A stretch of DNA of 64,000 bases from Roseivirga seohaensis (GCF_001592945.1 NZ_LRPB01000034.1:248001-312000), one strand, 5' to 3'; counted from the first letter of the stretch, positions 18,666-28,492 are shown. The notes: a model not told the origin generated them from the sequence alone. Made by a program: numbers and translations.

Positions 18666-19646
18666 TTGCTTTACGATAATCACGGCAGACAACTCAGATA
18701 TTTGAGATTAGGAGTAACCGAAAGGTGCAATCTGCGCTGCTTTTATTGTATGCCAGAAGAAGGACTGAATTTCAGCCATCGGAGTCAAATTCTTTCTTTT
18801 GAAGAAATGGAAAGGCTGACGCGTATTCTGGCCGAAATGGGCATCAATAAGGTGAGAATTACGGGGGGCGAACCTTTCGTTCGTAAGAACATAATGGAGT
18901 TGATTGAAAATATCAGTGCTATTGAAGGTGTTGATTCTGTGAACATTACCACTAACGGCACCAGCTTAATTGAGCATTTACCCAAACTCAAAGCCATTGG
19001 TATAGACGCCATCAACCTTAGTCTTGATTGCTTGGATAAGGAGCGGTTTCTAAAAATCACCAGAAGGGACGAATTTGATCAGGTAATGAATTCGTTTCAG
19101 GCGCTGATGGACTCAGGAATTACCACCAAAATCAATATGGTAGTGATGGAAGAGCACAATTTGGAAGACATCATCCCCATGTGCGAACTCACTTTACAAC
19201 ATAAAGTAAGCGTTCGTTTTATTGAAGAAATGCCTTTCAACGGAGGTGGGAAAAAATTCACGCCAATCACCTGGAATGCCCGACAAATTCTAGCGCATAT
19301 TCAAGGTCATCATCCTAATGTTGAAAAACTTACTGACGCAGAGAGCTCTACTTCGCTCAATTATCAATTACCGAATGCCAAAGGAAGCTTTGGAATTATT
19401 CCAGCCTATACACGTACCATTTGCCATTCCTGCGACAGAATAAGACTAACGCCCAAAGGCGAACTAAAAACCTGTCTTTACGATGGAGGAAGCTTCAGTT
19501 TTATAGACTTTATGCGAGCTGGTGCTACGGACGAAGAGATTAGAAATCAATTCAGAACGCTGTTTAGCAACCGAGCGAAAGACGGCTTCGAAGCTCAACA
19601 AAAATCATCAAACCCTTTTGAATCAATGGCCACCATTGGCGGATAA
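18666..19646 (+). CDS. moaA: GTP 3',8-cyclase MoaA
   Basis: The radical SAM enzyme (326 residues) turns GTP into 3',8-cyclo-GTP, the first step of molybdenum cofactor synthesis. The N-terminal cluster site is C21-x3-C25-x2-C28 (CNLRCFYC). The C-terminal cluster uses Cys253, Cys256 and Cys270 (CHSCDR..KTC), and the essential C-terminal Gly-Gly is present (ATIGG). The start is a TTG: no in-frame ATG fits, and the TTG gives the family-typical opening MLYDNHGRQ. It is the first gene of the moaA-moeA-moaC operon, with a 9-base gap to moeA. Confidence 0.94.
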   Translation: MLYDNHGRQLRYLRLGVTERCNLRCFYCMPEEGLNFSHRSQILSFEEMERLTRILAEMGINKVRITGGEPFVRKNIMELIENISAIEGVDSVNITTNGTSLIEHLPKLKAIGIDAINLSLDCLDKERFLKITRRDEFDQVMNSFQALMDSGITTKINMVVMEEHNLEDIIPMCELTLQHKVSVRFIEEMPFNGGGKKFTPITWNARQILAHIQGHHPNVEKLTDAESSTSLNYQLPNAKGSFGIIPAYTRTICHSCDRIRLTPKGELKTCLYDGGSFSFIDFMRAGATDEEIRNQFRTLFSNRAKDGFEAQQKSSNPFESMATIGG

Positions 19647-19655
19647 AATCACCTT

Positions 19656-20870
19656 ATGGAATTCATTCAGTTTACAGAAGCACTTAATATTGTTAAAAGT
19701 CACCCTTTCATTCCCTTGGTTGAACAAAGGGAATTAAAGGACTGTGTAGGTCTAATTTTAAACGAAGACCTCAAAGCCGATCGTCCCTTCCCTCCTTTCG
19801 ACCGAGTAACGATGGACGGAGTTGCCATTACCTTTTCCGAGTTCGAAAAAGGGCAACGTAGCTTTAAAATCGAAAAAACTATTTCGGCAGGCACACCACA
19901 ATACACCGTCAAGAATGAAGCTAAATGTGTCCAAATTATGACGGGTGCCATGATGCCCATTGGCTTAGATACCGTTATTCGCTACGAAGACATATCGATT
20001 ACCGATGATACCGCAACCATAAATATTGAAACGATTAAACCTCAACAGAATGTCCATTTCAAAGGAATGGATAAACAATTAGGTGACACCCTTCTTAAAA
20101 AAGGAATTCGATTAGGCGCTCCAGAAATGAATATTGCAGCAGCCATTGGTAAAGCTGAACTTTCAGTACTTATTCCGCCCAAAGCGGTGATAATTACCAC
20201 TGGCGATGAATTAGTACCCATTGAAAGTACGCCTGAAGCGCATCAAATCAGAAGGTCTGGAAATTATGGAGTGCAGGCTTTGCTCAATCAATATGGAATC
20301 GAAACCTCCATGCATCACATGAACGACAACAAGGCTGTGATGAAAGAGGATTTGGCAGCCTTGATCAAAACCTATCAATGCATCGTTTTATCGGGTGGTG
20401 TGTCGAAAGGAAAGTTTGACTACCTGCCTGAAATTTTAGAAGAATTGGGTGTTCAGAAGCATTTTCACAAAGTAAATCAGCGACCAGGAAAGCCCTTTTG
20501 GTTTGGTATCGCGCCTAGTGGAAGCACCATTTTTGCCTTGCCAGGCAACCCCGTTTCATCATTTATGTGCGCATCAGTTTATATTCAAGCTTGGGTAAAT
20601 GCTTCGCTGAAGGTTGAATCAAAAAGCATTAAAGTGAAACTCAACAAAGAAGTCAATTTTCCACCCCCACTAACCTACTTTTTAGAATGCGCCATTGATA
20701 TTGATGAAAACGGAACCTTAACAGCTTCACCATTTATTGGACATGGATCGGGAGATTTCGCTAATCTTGCTGTGGCCGATGGTTTCGTAATTCTTCCTGC
20801 TGAAAAATCGGATTTCAAAGCAGGAGAAGTCTACGATTTTGTACCTTTTAGAAATCTGTTTAAATCATGA
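19656..20870 (+). CDS. moeA: Molybdopterin molybdotransferase MoeA
   Basis: This 404-residue protein inserts molybdate into adenylylated molybdopterin to form the active cofactor. Family motifs in order are [12 protein letters not shown] (about 46-57), [16 protein letters not shown] (about 96-111), TTGDELVP (about 180), [11 protein letters not shown] (about 248-258), RPGKPFWFG and [10 protein letters not shown] (about 280-305). The C-terminal beta domain is complete. It lies 9 bases after moaA and overlaps moaC by 4 bases (ATGA), so the three genes are translationally linked. Confidence 0.94.
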   Translation: MEFIQFTEALNIVKSHPFIPLVEQRELKDCVGLILNEDLKADRPFPPFDRVTMDGVAITFSEFEKGQRSFKIEKTISAGTPQYTVKNEAKCVQIMTGAMMPIGLDTVIRYEDISITDDTATINIETIKPQQNVHFKGMDKQLGDTLLKKGIRLGAPEMNIAAAIGKAELSVLIPPKAVIITTGDELVPIESTPEAHQIRRSGNYGVQALLNQYGIETSMHHMNDNKAVMKEDLAALIKTYQCIVLSGGVSKGKFDYLPEILEELGVQKHFHKVNQRPGKPFWFGIAPSGSTIFALPGNPVSSFMCASVYIQAWVNASLKVESKSIKVKLNKEVNFPPPLTYFLECAIDIDENGTLTASPFIGHGSGDFANLAVADGFVILPAEKSDFKAGEVYDFVPFRNLFKS

Positions 20871-21343
20871 GCAAAGAATTCACCCATATAGATCGGAACA
20901 AGCCCACCATGGTAGATGTTGGCGATAAAGCAGAGACCAAACGTACCGCCATTGCTCAAAGTATTGTTCAACTGCCAGAAGAAATGAAGGCTCATATTGC
21001 TGAAGGTGAAATCAAAACTTTGAAAGGCCCTGTTTTTCAAACCGCCATTATTGCCGGCATTCAAGGCACAAAAAGAACTTCTGAATTGATTCCACTTTGT
21101 CATAATCTGCCTTTGAGCAAAGTTGAAATTGACATCAAATTATTAGAAAATCTTAGGGTTGAAATTACCTGCGAGGCCAGAACCTTTGGAAAAACCGGGG
21201 TTGAAATGGAAGCTTTGACTGGCGCATCGGTGGCTGCCTTAACGGTTTATGATATGTGCAAAGCATTTTCTCATAATATCGAAATTGAAAACACCCGTTT
21301 GATCAAAAAGACAGGCGGGAAAAGTGATTTTGGCCAAGCTTAA
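20867..21343 (+). CDS. moaC: Cyclic pyranopterin monophosphate synthase MoaC
   Basis: The 158-residue enzyme converts 3',8-cyclo-GTP from MoaA into cyclic pyranopterin monophosphate. The MoaC signatures are [24 protein letters not shown] (centre of the chain), [24 protein letters not shown] with the catalytic Asp/Lys pair, and the end motif KTGGKSDF. The length is standard. It is the last classical Moco gene here; moaE, a MogA/MoaB adenylyltransferase and mobA are not in the window. Confidence 0.94.
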   Translation: MSKEFTHIDRNKPTMVDVGDKAETKRTAIAQSIVQLPEEMKAHIAEGEIKTLKGPVFQTAIIAGIQGTKRTSELIPLCHNLPLSKVEIDIKLLENLRVEITCEARTFGKTGVEMEALTGASVAALTVYDMCKAFSHNIEIENTRLIKKTGGKSDFGQA

Positions 21344-21384
21344 TTTTGAATTGAATTCTTACAGATTTTAATAGCTTTGAGTTT

Positions 21385-21651
21385 ATGCCTCATGTAATGT
21401 TTACATCTGCCCTCAAAACCTTCTTCCCTAACTTAAAGGAAGAATACATTGAAGCGGACAGCATTGAAATACTTCTTTCGGAACTAGAGAAAAAACACCA
21501 AGGAATACAAGGCTATTTGGCTGACGAAAAAGGTCAGATCAGAGAACACGTAAAGTTCTATATTGACGATGAACCTTATAACGAGAAGGCACATTCAGTA
21601 TTACCAAAATCCGCTCAAATCCACATTATACAAGCCATATCAGGAGGATAA
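21385..21651 (+). CDS. MoaD/ThiS-like ubiquitin-fold protein with C-terminal Gly-Gly
   Basis: This 88-residue beta-grasp protein (VMFTSALKTFFPN..IEADSIEILLSELEKKHQGIQGYL) ends in IQAISGG. The terminal Gly-Gly is the feature that lets MoaD/ThiS proteins be adenylylated and carry sulfur, or be conjugated. It follows moaC by 41 bases but overlaps the next BNR-repeat gene by one base (TAATG), so its tight partner is that gene. The long middle (EHVKFYIDDEPYNEK) differs from canonical MoaD, and no moaE is adjacent. A role in Moco sulfur transfer is possible but not shown. Confidence 0.8.
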   Translation: MPHVMFTSALKTFFPNLKEEYIEADSIEILLSELEKKHQGIQGYLADEKGQIREHVKFYIDDEPYNEKAHSVLPKSAQIHIIQAISGG

Positions 21652-22712
21652 TGAAGTTAGCAGTAGGCACAGATAAGGGTTTGCTTATTTACAAGCAAGC
21701 GGTAAACAGCGAGTGGGTTTTGGTCGACATTCACTTTATTGGAATGCCTATTGGTGCTTTTCATACCGATAAGAATCAAAATTGGTGGGTAGCCATTAAC
21801 CACAAACACTGGGGACCAAAGGTTTATGTTTCAGCAAATATGGGCGAAACATTTACCGAAGTGAGCAGCCCCAAATTTTCAACAGAAAGCCCCTTTACAC
21901 TCAAATCCATTTGGACGATTGAGTCTCAAAATATTGGCAGTATTCAACGTCTCTATATTGGCGCTGAACCCGCTGCCTTATTTTATTCTGATGATTTAGG
22001 CAAAAGTTGGAACGAAATGAATGGCCTTAGCAACCATCCTTCTCGCGCAAGTTGGCAAGGTGGTGGAAAAGGAAGCAACTCTCCATTTTTACATACCGTT
22101 CTTTCCAATTCAGAAAATGAAAACCATTTAATTGTGGGCATTAGTTGTGCAGGTGTTTTTCAAACTTATGATGGTGGCATTACTTGGCAACCGACCAATA
22201 CGGGGCTCAAAGCCTTCTTTTTACCCAATACAGAAAGCGTAGTAGGCCACGATCCGCATACGATTTGCCAATCAAAATTGAATTCCAATGTGCTTTGGCA
22301 ACAAAACCATTGTGGAATCTACCGCTCTGAAGACCTAGGGAAAACTTGGCAAGACATTACTGATCATAAAGGAAAAGCAGTCTATGGTTTTGCGATGGCC
22401 ATTGCGGAAGACAATGATTTAGAGGCTTGGGTAATTCCGGCTCAGAGCGATCATTTGAGAATTCCACATCATCAAAAACTAGCCGTTTATTATACAAAAG
22501 ATGCTGGGCAAAACTGGGAGTCGCTCGAAAACGGACTACCTAAACCTGCATTTGATTTGGTTTTGCGCGATGCAATGGACATCAAGGGTAATACTTTGGC
22601 CTTCGGTACAAACAATGGCAACCTCTATGCCTCGATGGACAAAGGCCAGCATTGGACTACTATAAGTCAGAACTTGAGTGCGGTACGCTGTGTGGCTATT
22701 ATTTCTGAATAA
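21651..22712 (+). CDS. BNR/sialidase-like beta-propeller protein paired with the MoaD-like protein
   Basis: This 353-residue protein without a signal peptide carries at least five Asp-box (BNR) units, SxDxGxxW type: YYSDDLGKSWNE, FQTYDGGITWQP, YRSEDLGKTWQD, YYTKDAGQNWES and YASMDKGQHWTT. It is therefore a WD40/YVTN/BNR-like propeller of the kind often mislabelled exo-alpha-sialidase. Conserved His/Cys positions (HNHWGP-like NHKHWGP, GHDPHTICQ, QQNHCGIYRS) suggest a metal or cofactor site. The start ATG overlaps the stop of the MoaD-like gene, implying coupled translation. Its function is unknown. Confidence 0.8.
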   Translation: MKLAVGTDKGLLIYKQAVNSEWVLVDIHFIGMPIGAFHTDKNQNWWVAINHKHWGPKVYVSANMGETFTEVSSPKFSTESPFTLKSIWTIESQNIGSIQRLYIGAEPAALFYSDDLGKSWNEMNGLSNHPSRASWQGGGKGSNSPFLHTVLSNSENENHLIVGISCAGVFQTYDGGITWQPTNTGLKAFFLPNTESVVGHDPHTICQSKLNSNVLWQQNHCGIYRSEDLGKTWQDITDHKGKAVYGFAMAIAEDNDLEAWVIPAQSDHLRIPHHQKLAVYYTKDAGQNWESLENGLPKPAFDLVLRDAMDIKGNTLAFGTNNGNLYASMDKGQHWTTISQNLSAVRCVAIISE

Positions 22713-22719
22713 AATTAGC

Positions 22720-23280
22720 TCAAGCCCCTTGAATCTGGCAGTTCTGGCCCTTCAGCAATTCTTCAATATGATCTAGGTCTAAGCTATCCACAGTGTTTTT
22801 GAAGTTGGCCTTGTATTCCTGCACCAATTCTTTACGTTTCATCGCCTCTAAAAATCGCCTCATGTCCTCTCTGGTTTCCAAAATTAAACCTGGAACTGGA
22901 ATTGCCTTCTTAGAAGTTGCATCCAAGCGCACCATAGTGAAGTATGAAGAGTTTGTATGTCTGATTTCACCCGTAATAATACTCTCCGCCTCTACTCTTA
23001 TTCCCACCGTTACAGAAGAAGTACCTACGTGATTTACAGAAGCATGCAAATGCACCAAGTCGCCTACCTCAACAGGTGCTAAAAAATCGACCACATTCAT
23101 TGAAGCCGTAACGCAATAACCACCGGCATGCTTGGCCGAACATGCGTAAGCCACCTTGTCCATTAATGACAGAATCGTTCCCCCATGAATTTTACCTCCA
23201 AAATTAGCGTAAGAAGGAATCATTAATTCGGTAATCAGGGTTTTAGAATAATTAACAGTGCGGTAAATTGATTTTTCCAT
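22720..23280 (-). CDS. Acyl-CoA thioesterase (hotdog fold)
   Basis: The 186-residue cytoplasmic enzyme hydrolyses acyl-CoA to free acid and CoA. The hotdog domain (about 8-130) shows the family pattern NFGGKIHGGTILSLMDKVAYACSAKHAG with the catalytic Asp in LMDK, followed by VDFLAPVEVGDLVHLHASVNHVG and TNSSYFTMV. The basic, helical C-terminal 50 residues are as in YciA/ACOT-type proteins of Bacteroidota. It converges on the BNR gene with 7 bases between stop codons. Confidence 0.88.
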   Translation of the reverse strand: MEKSIYRTVNYSKTLITELMIPSYANFGGKIHGGTILSLMDKVAYACSAKHAGGYCVTASMNVVDFLAPVEVGDLVHLHASVNHVGTSSVTVGIRVEAESIITGEIRHTNSSYFTMVRLDATSKKAIPVPGLILETREDMRRFLEAMKRKELVQEYKANFKNTVDSLDLDHIEELLKGQNCQIQGA

Positions 23281-23492
23281 ATAACGATATTCTCAATAGG
23301 GCTAAAGATGAGGAAACTTTTCAATTTAGGCCACACCTATTCCACGCTAATAAGGTTTGAAGCGCGAAATTGGGGCTTCCTATTTTTGAAAAACCTTCCA
23401 ACATAACAATTTATTTACTATTAATTAATTCTATTGAGCGTTATATTCTGTTAAATGCTAGACAATTTGTATATTGCGGCATATCTGCGCAA

Positions 23493-24083
23493 ATGAAATC
23501 CCTAAAGTTTATCTCATTCTGTTTTTCACTAGCCTTATGCGTCAGCTGCAATGCTCAAGACAATAAGGAAGATCAAATAAAAATGGCATTGCTTGCTGCA
23601 CCTGTTGAAGTAAGAGATGGGGCTCATGTATATGGATTTGATGAAGATGGAAAGTTTATCACCCTGCGTGAAGGAACAAACGGTTTCATTGTTCGCTCAG
23701 ACGACCCAAATCAAGAAGGATTTGAGGTAGTTTGTTATGGTGTTGATGCCGAACCTTTTATGACCCGCGGGCGTGATTTAAAATCGAAAGGAAAAGGCCG
23801 AGCAGAAATACTTAATATAAGAGAAGAAGAAGCTGAGGCTGGCACTTTAAAAATGCCAAACTATGGCTCTGTACTTCACATCTATTATGGCCAAAATGCC
23901 AAATATAATCCTGATACAGAGGAAATTGAAGGCGCGAGTTATAGATACGTAATCTACACGCCTAAAGCTACTCAGGCTTCGACAGGATTACCCTTACGAC
24001 CAAATGGCCCTGGTCATCCTTGGTTGATGTTCCCTGGTACACACCGGGCACATATTATGATTACCCCACCGGAGGGAAATTAA
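23493..24083 (+). CDS. Hypothetical lipoprotein
   Basis: This 196-residue product has a lipoprotein-like signal (MKSLKFISFCFSLALCVSCNAQ, lipobox CVSC, Cys19). The mature domain is beta-rich (EVRDGAHVYGFDEDGKF, FIVRSDDPNQEGFEVVCYG) and ends with a Pro/Gly/His-rich stretch (PGHPWLMFPGTHRAHIM) that could bind a metal. The ATG at 23493 is chosen because it gives a complete signal peptide; upstream extension would use a TTG and add non-secretory sequence. I do not recognise a characterised family. Confidence 0.65.
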   Translation: MKSLKFISFCFSLALCVSCNAQDNKEDQIKMALLAAPVEVRDGAHVYGFDEDGKFITLREGTNGFIVRSDDPNQEGFEVVCYGVDAEPFMTRGRDLKSKGKGRAEILNIREEEAEAGTLKMPNYGSVLHIYYGQNAKYNPDTEEIEGASYRYVIYTPKATQASTGLPLRPNGPGHPWLMFPGTHRAHIMITPPEGN

Positions 24084-24188
24084 AATCTATTAGAATTTAT
24101 AGAAGGTAGGGTTTGATCAACAAACGTCAATCCTGCTTTTTTGAATATATTGTTTAATTGAACGGATTTCTAATCCAAAAAAGAAGTT

Positions 24189-24563
24189 ATGACAGCAGAA
24201 TCTAAAGGTTCAAAGTACGATGAGAAAATTGAAGAAGTAATTAGTAAGCTTTTGCGCAGAGGTTACACTGACATTAAAGCCACTATTGAACCTTATGAAG
24301 CACCTGCAAGTATCGTAGGCCAAAATCACGAATCTGAATTAATCCCTGACATTACAGGTGAAAAATGGGGAGGTAAAGGTTATTTCGAAATCTCTAAGAA
24401 AGATGTTGACCCTGGTGAATTAGCCAGCAAATGGAAAGTACTTGAACTATTGGCTAAAATGAAAAGTGGTGAATTTCAGATTTATGTTCCACACGGTAGC
24501 ATGCAGTTCACTCAGCGCATTATAGAAAAGTATAACATTCAAGCTGAGCTTGTAAAAATCTAA
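24189..24563 (+). CDS. Hypothetical cytoplasmic protein
   Basis: This 124-residue soluble protein has no signal peptide. It contains an N-terminal helix (EKIEEVISKLLRRGYTDIKA) and a C-terminal region with FEISKKDVDPGELASKWKVLELLAKMKSGEFQIYVPHGSMQFTQ. It looks like a small alpha/beta domain; no family is recognised. It is monocistronic with a strong shared terminator downstream. Confidence 0.6.
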   Translation: MTAESKGSKYDEKIEEVISKLLRRGYTDIKATIEPYEAPASIVGQNHESELIPDITGEKWGGKGYFEISKKDVDPGELASKWKVLELLAKMKSGEFQIYVPHGSMQFTQRIIEKYNIQAELVKI

Positions 24564-24586
24564 ATTGAGTTTGAATTATCAAACCC

Positions 24587-24620
24587 AAAAGAGCTTCTGA
24601 AAAATCAGGAGCTCTTTTTT
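24587..24620. terminator. Bidirectional intrinsic terminator
   Basis: The stem AAAGAGCTTCTGA / TCAGGAGCTCTTT has a 4-base AAAA loop and a T run on the plus side and A run on the other. It sits between two convergent genes, so it can end both transcripts. Confidence 0.85.
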
Positions 24621-24634
24621 TGTGTCTAATAAAT

Positions 24635-25855
24635 CTATTCTGAAGTTTTACCAGCCACAAACCCTGTACTCCAAGCGGCCTGAAAATTGAAACCTCCGGT
24701 TACACCGTCCACATCAATTACTTCGCCCGCAAAGAATAAATCTGGGCATTTTCTGCTTTCCATTGAATTAAAGTCTACATCAGAAAGTGCAACTCCTCCC
24801 GAGGTAACAAACTCTTCCTTAAAAGTAGTTTTTCCTTTCACCTGATAAGTATCATTGAGTAGTAGATTAATTAACCTATTAAGGCTTTTCTTGCTCAGTT
24901 CTGCCCAAATGCCCTCTCCATCAACTTCCACTTTCTCTAAAAAGAAGTCCCAAAGTCGATTAGGTATTTCAAACGGATTTTTATTCCTGATTTTCCTTTT
25001 TCCTATGGTTTGAAGAGAATTGGTAAACCAAGCCCTCAACTCTTCTTCATTCATAGAACCCAACCAATTTACCTGAATTTTAAAATCATAATTAAGATCT
25101 GAAAGCACACGAGCTCCCCATGCAGAAGTCTTTAATATGGCTGGGCCGCTCATTCCCCAATGGGTGATCAACAATGGCCCCGATTGCTGCAATTTAGTGC
25201 CCTGAACACGCACTGTAGCATTTGGAACAGACAGTCCCATTAAGTTCTTAATGGATTCTTTGGGCATATTGAAAGTAAACAGTGACGGAACCGGAGGAAT
25301 AATCTCGTGTCCTAAAGCTTTCAGCCAGTCAAAACCTTGTGCTTTTGGGCTTCCACCAGAAGCGACTATTACCTTATCGAAATACTGGGTTTTCTCTCCA
25401 ATTTTTAAATCAAAACCAGGTTGTTTAGGTTGAATAGAATTTACATTGGCGTTAACTACTACTTGAATACCGAGCTTAGTCGCTTCCTTTAAAAAGCAAT
25501 CAATAATCGTTTGCGAGTTATCAGTAATCGGAAACATTCGGTTATCGGCCTCAGCTTTCAGCTCTACTCCTCTTTCTTGAAACCATGCCACTGTGTCGCT
25601 AGTAGTAAACTGACCGAATACTTTTTTTAAATGTTTACCGCCCCTTGGGTAGAATTTAACTAAGTCATTATTATTAAAGCAAGCATGCGTTACATTACAG
25701 CGTCCACCACCAGAAACTTTCACTTTAGAAAGTAACTTTCCGGTTTTCTCAAAAATGGTAACCCTAGCATTGGGCGAATGGGTTTTACAAGAAAAGGCGG
25801 CAAAAAAACCTGCCGCCCCTCCTCCAATAACAGCTATATTTTGGGGCATGCCCAA
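24635..25855 (-). CDS. HI0933/BaiN-like NAD(P)/FAD-dependent flavoprotein
   Basis: This 406-residue cytoplasmic flavoprotein has the FAD-binding GxGxxG at the N-terminus (IAVIGGGAAGFFAAF), the family signature KVSGGGRCNVTHAC (about 46-59), a second FAD contact (VIVASGGSPKAQGFDW) and the C-terminal AGEVIDVDGVTGGFNFQAAWSTG. Members of the HI0933 family are putative oxidoreductases with a reduced substrate of unknown identity; BaiN is the best-studied relative. The gene is alone, between a bidirectional terminator and the FtsX-type permease. Confidence 0.9.
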   Translation of the reverse strand: MGMPQNIAVIGGGAAGFFAAFSCKTHSPNARVTIFEKTGKLLSKVKVSGGGRCNVTHACFNNNDLVKFYPRGGKHLKKVFGQFTTSDTVAWFQERGVELKAEADNRMFPITDNSQTIIDCFLKEATKLGIQVVVNANVNSIQPKQPGFDLKIGEKTQYFDKVIVASGGSPKAQGFDWLKALGHEIIPPVPSLFTFNMPKESIKNLMGLSVPNATVRVQGTKLQQSGPLLITHWGMSGPAILKTSAWGARVLSDLNYDFKIQVNWLGSMNEEELRAWFTNSLQTIGKRKIRNKNPFEIPNRLWDFFLEKVEVDGEGIWAELSKKSLNRLINLLLNDTYQVKGKTTFKEEFVTSGGVALSDVDFNSMESRKCPDLFFAGEVIDVDGVTGGFNFQAAWSTGFVAGKTSE

Positions 25856-25879
25856 AGATATAAAGACTAATTCAATGCC

Positions 25880-28492
25880 TTACTCTATCCTTAAAGTTTC
25901 AACAGGGTTTGAACTGGCCACACGATAAGATTGAAAACTGACAGTAAGTAAGGCAATCAGCCAAGAGCCTACGCCAACAATCAAGAAAATACCAGCCCCA
26001 ATACCTACGCTATAGGCGTAACCTGCTAGCCACCCCTCCATTAAGTAGAAAGTAATTGGTGCAGAAATAAGAAATGCGATCAAAACCAGGGCTGTGAATT
26101 TCTTTGAAAGAATCATTACAATTTCACTCACCGAAGCACCTAGTACTTTTCTGATTCCCATTTCTTTCAAACGCTGTTTCACCGTGAAAGAAGCCAAGCC
26201 GAAAAGGCCAAGGGAAGCAATGATAATGGCCAAGACAGACAAAATGCTGATTACTTTAGTGAGCTGCTGTTCCGACTTATACATTTTATCAATGTGGTCG
26301 TCTAAAAATTGGTATTCGAATGGACGCTGAGGGAATAGTGTAGACCATACCGACTCTATTTCAGCAAGTCCTTCTTGGATATTATCAGCCTTGAGTTTAA
26401 CATTCACCTCACTCCAACCCCATTCTTGATAGGATAGAAACAGTGGGTCGACCTTCAGGTTTAGTTTATTGTAATTGAAATTTTTTACCACTCCTACAAT
26501 CGTCCCTAAAGTATCCATACCATCGTAGTGAAAGGCCATACCCAATACCTCTTTACCGCCAGCTCCCAGTTCTTTTGCTAATGATTCATTTACTACAAAG
26601 CTTAAACCTGCTTTATCATTAGCGTATTCTCCACTCAAAGCCCTTCCCTCTACAATTTCCATCTCATAAAAGTCCATAAAGTTATGATCTACTACTACAG
26701 AAGAAGTAACTCCCGTTATTAATGCCGTATCTGACCTATACTGCATTCCGTTTTGATGTAGATTATTGCCCAAGCGTTGTTTAGTAGCCGTTACATTGGT
26801 AATGTTTTTTTGACTCATTAACTCGGTTTTAAGTAAATCATATTTAGTATTTGTATCGCTATACATATTTACAGCAACGACTAAATCCTTTTTAAAACCC
26901 AAATCTAGATTTTGCATATAATTGAGCTGTTCAGTGGCCAAAACGGTACCAATGATAATTGTAATGGCAATAGCATATTGAAAAACCACCAGTGCATTTC
27001 TAAAAAACGACTTTCCTGATTTCATTCCACTTCCCTTTAGAGCCATTATTGTATTGAATCTAGACATTACCAAAGCAGGGTAAACACCTGAAAGTAACCC
27101 TATGGTTGTAGTTACAATCAAAACAAGAACTAGGTTAATGGGTTGGAAAATGAGACTCAGATCAAGATTTCTATCAATAATTCCGTTGAGTGGAGCTATT
27201 GCGGCCCAGCTCAATAAAAAAGCAATAATTAGCGCAATGAAAGATAACATAATGGACTCTATCATAAACTGCCCAGTAATTTGTCCTTTAAAGGCTCCTA
27301 TTGATTTACGAACCCCTACTTCTCTAGATCGGGTAGCCGCTCTGGCTGTAGAAAGATTCATGAAATTGATACTGGCAATGAGCAAAACGAAAAAGGCAAG
27401 TATCAGAAATATATTCACTGAACTACGGTCGAATTTCTTATGGTTATAATAATCGTGGGTTATGTCCATTGAACCTAAATGAACATCAGATAGAGGTTGA
27501 AGGAATAAAGAGTATGCATTCAAAATATCCTCTCCCAAATACTTCACTAAGAAATCATCAAGCTTGGCTTCTAGCCTCTCAGCGTCAGTATTATCTGCCA
27601 ATTGGATGTAGGTATTTAAAAAATTCCATCCCCAGTTCCCTCTATTTTCCTCCTCCCAAAGTTTTGTACTGACTAAGGCATCAAATTGTAAATGAGAGTT
27701 ATCAGGGGTATCGGCAAAAACACCAGCCACTTTCATCTGATTTTCTCTGTCATCATCCACATCAATCAGTTGTCCCAAGGGGTTTTCGTTTCCAAAAATC
27801 ACTTTAGCAAGTGATTCGCTTATGATAATATTATTGGGCTCTTCAAAAACATTAGCCTTATTCCCTTCAACAAGCTCGAAATCAAACATCTTCAAAAAAG
27901 AAGTATCAACACGAGCCAGATTTTCAGCATAAAAAGATTGATTATTATGCTTCAACAAGGTTCTATTCATTCCCCAAAACCGAGTAAAATCAATCACTTC
28001 TGGGTAGTCGAGCAACAGATTCGGCCCCATTGGATACATTGAAAGCGCTACTTTTTGTTCTGAAACCGAACCGAAACTTTGCACTTCATCTAGTCGATAG
28101 ATACTAGCTTTCTTCTTATGAAATCCATCGAAACTCAGTTCGTTGTTTACAAAAAGAAGAATGAGCAGACAAGAGGCCATTCCTAAGGCCAAGCCAAAAA
28201 TATTAATGAAAGAATAGCCCTTGTGTTTGAGCAAATTGCGAAAAGTGATTTTAAAATAGTTTTTGTACATGACCAGTGGGTTATAAAATGAGAGTTTTCG
28301 TTTTAAGTTGAAGTTGCGAAGCGAGCAAAGCACATCGATGAAATAAAGCCATTTGGCTTTTGCTAAACTCATTTCATTCAATCGTTCGTGAAAAAGTTCT
28401 GCTAAATCACCTTCTACCTCATCGTAGATTTCATAGGCAATAATCCGTTTCAGTAGTTTTCTTAGTAGTAAAGGAGGTGCTTGTTGTTTCAT
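25880..28492 (-). CDS. FtsX-type ABC transporter permease with N-terminal prefix domain
   Basis: The 870-residue inner-membrane protein has a cytoplasmic prefix domain (about 1-80: LLRKLLKRIIAYEIYDEVEGDLAELFHERL), a first transmembrane helix (about 100), a periplasmic MacB_PCD-like domain, three helices with an FtsX domain (about 370-500), a second periplasmic domain, and a final FtsX domain (about 740-870). The ATG at 28492 overlaps the PadR gene's TGA (ATGA), which fixes the start better than a further upstream ATG. No ATPase gene is adjacent. Such PadR-coupled permeases are frequent in Cytophagales; substrates are not known. Confidence 0.9.
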   Translation of the reverse strand: MKQQAPPLLLRKLLKRIIAYEIYDEVEGDLAELFHERLNEMSLAKAKWLYFIDVLCSLRNFNLKRKLSFYNPLVMYKNYFKITFRNLLKHKGYSFINIFGLALGMASCLLILLFVNNELSFDGFHKKKASIYRLDEVQSFGSVSEQKVALSMYPMGPNLLLDYPEVIDFTRFWGMNRTLLKHNNQSFYAENLARVDTSFLKMFDFELVEGNKANVFEEPNNIIISESLAKVIFGNENPLGQLIDVDDDRENQMKVAGVFADTPDNSHLQFDALVSTKLWEEENRGNWGWNFLNTYIQLADNTDAERLEAKLDDFLVKYLGEDILNAYSLFLQPLSDVHLGSMDITHDYYNHKKFDRSSVNIFLILAFFVLLIASINFMNLSTARAATRSREVGVRKSIGAFKGQITGQFMIESIMLSFIALIIAFLLSWAAIAPLNGIIDRNLDLSLIFQPINLVLVLIVTTTIGLLSGVYPALVMSRFNTIMALKGSGMKSGKSFFRNALVVFQYAIAITIIIGTVLATEQLNYMQNLDLGFKKDLVVAVNMYSDTNTKYDLLKTELMSQKNITNVTATKQRLGNNLHQNGMQYRSDTALITGVTSSVVVDHNFMDFYEMEIVEGRALSGEYANDKAGLSFVVNESLAKELGAGGKEVLGMAFHYDGMDTLGTIVGVVKNFNYNKLNLKVDPLFLSYQEWGWSEVNVKLKADNIQEGLAEIESVWSTLFPQRPFEYQFLDDHIDKMYKSEQQLTKVISILSVLAIIIASLGLFGLASFTVKQRLKEMGIRKVLGASVSEIVMILSKKFTALVLIAFLISAPITFYLMEGWLAGYAYSVGIGAGIFLIVGVGSWLIALLTVSFQSYRVASSNPVETLRIE

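Noticed and set aside
21385-21651. Calling the GG-terminal protein canonical MoaD
   Set aside because: No moaE is adjacent and it is tied by overlap to the BNR gene instead of the Moco operon.
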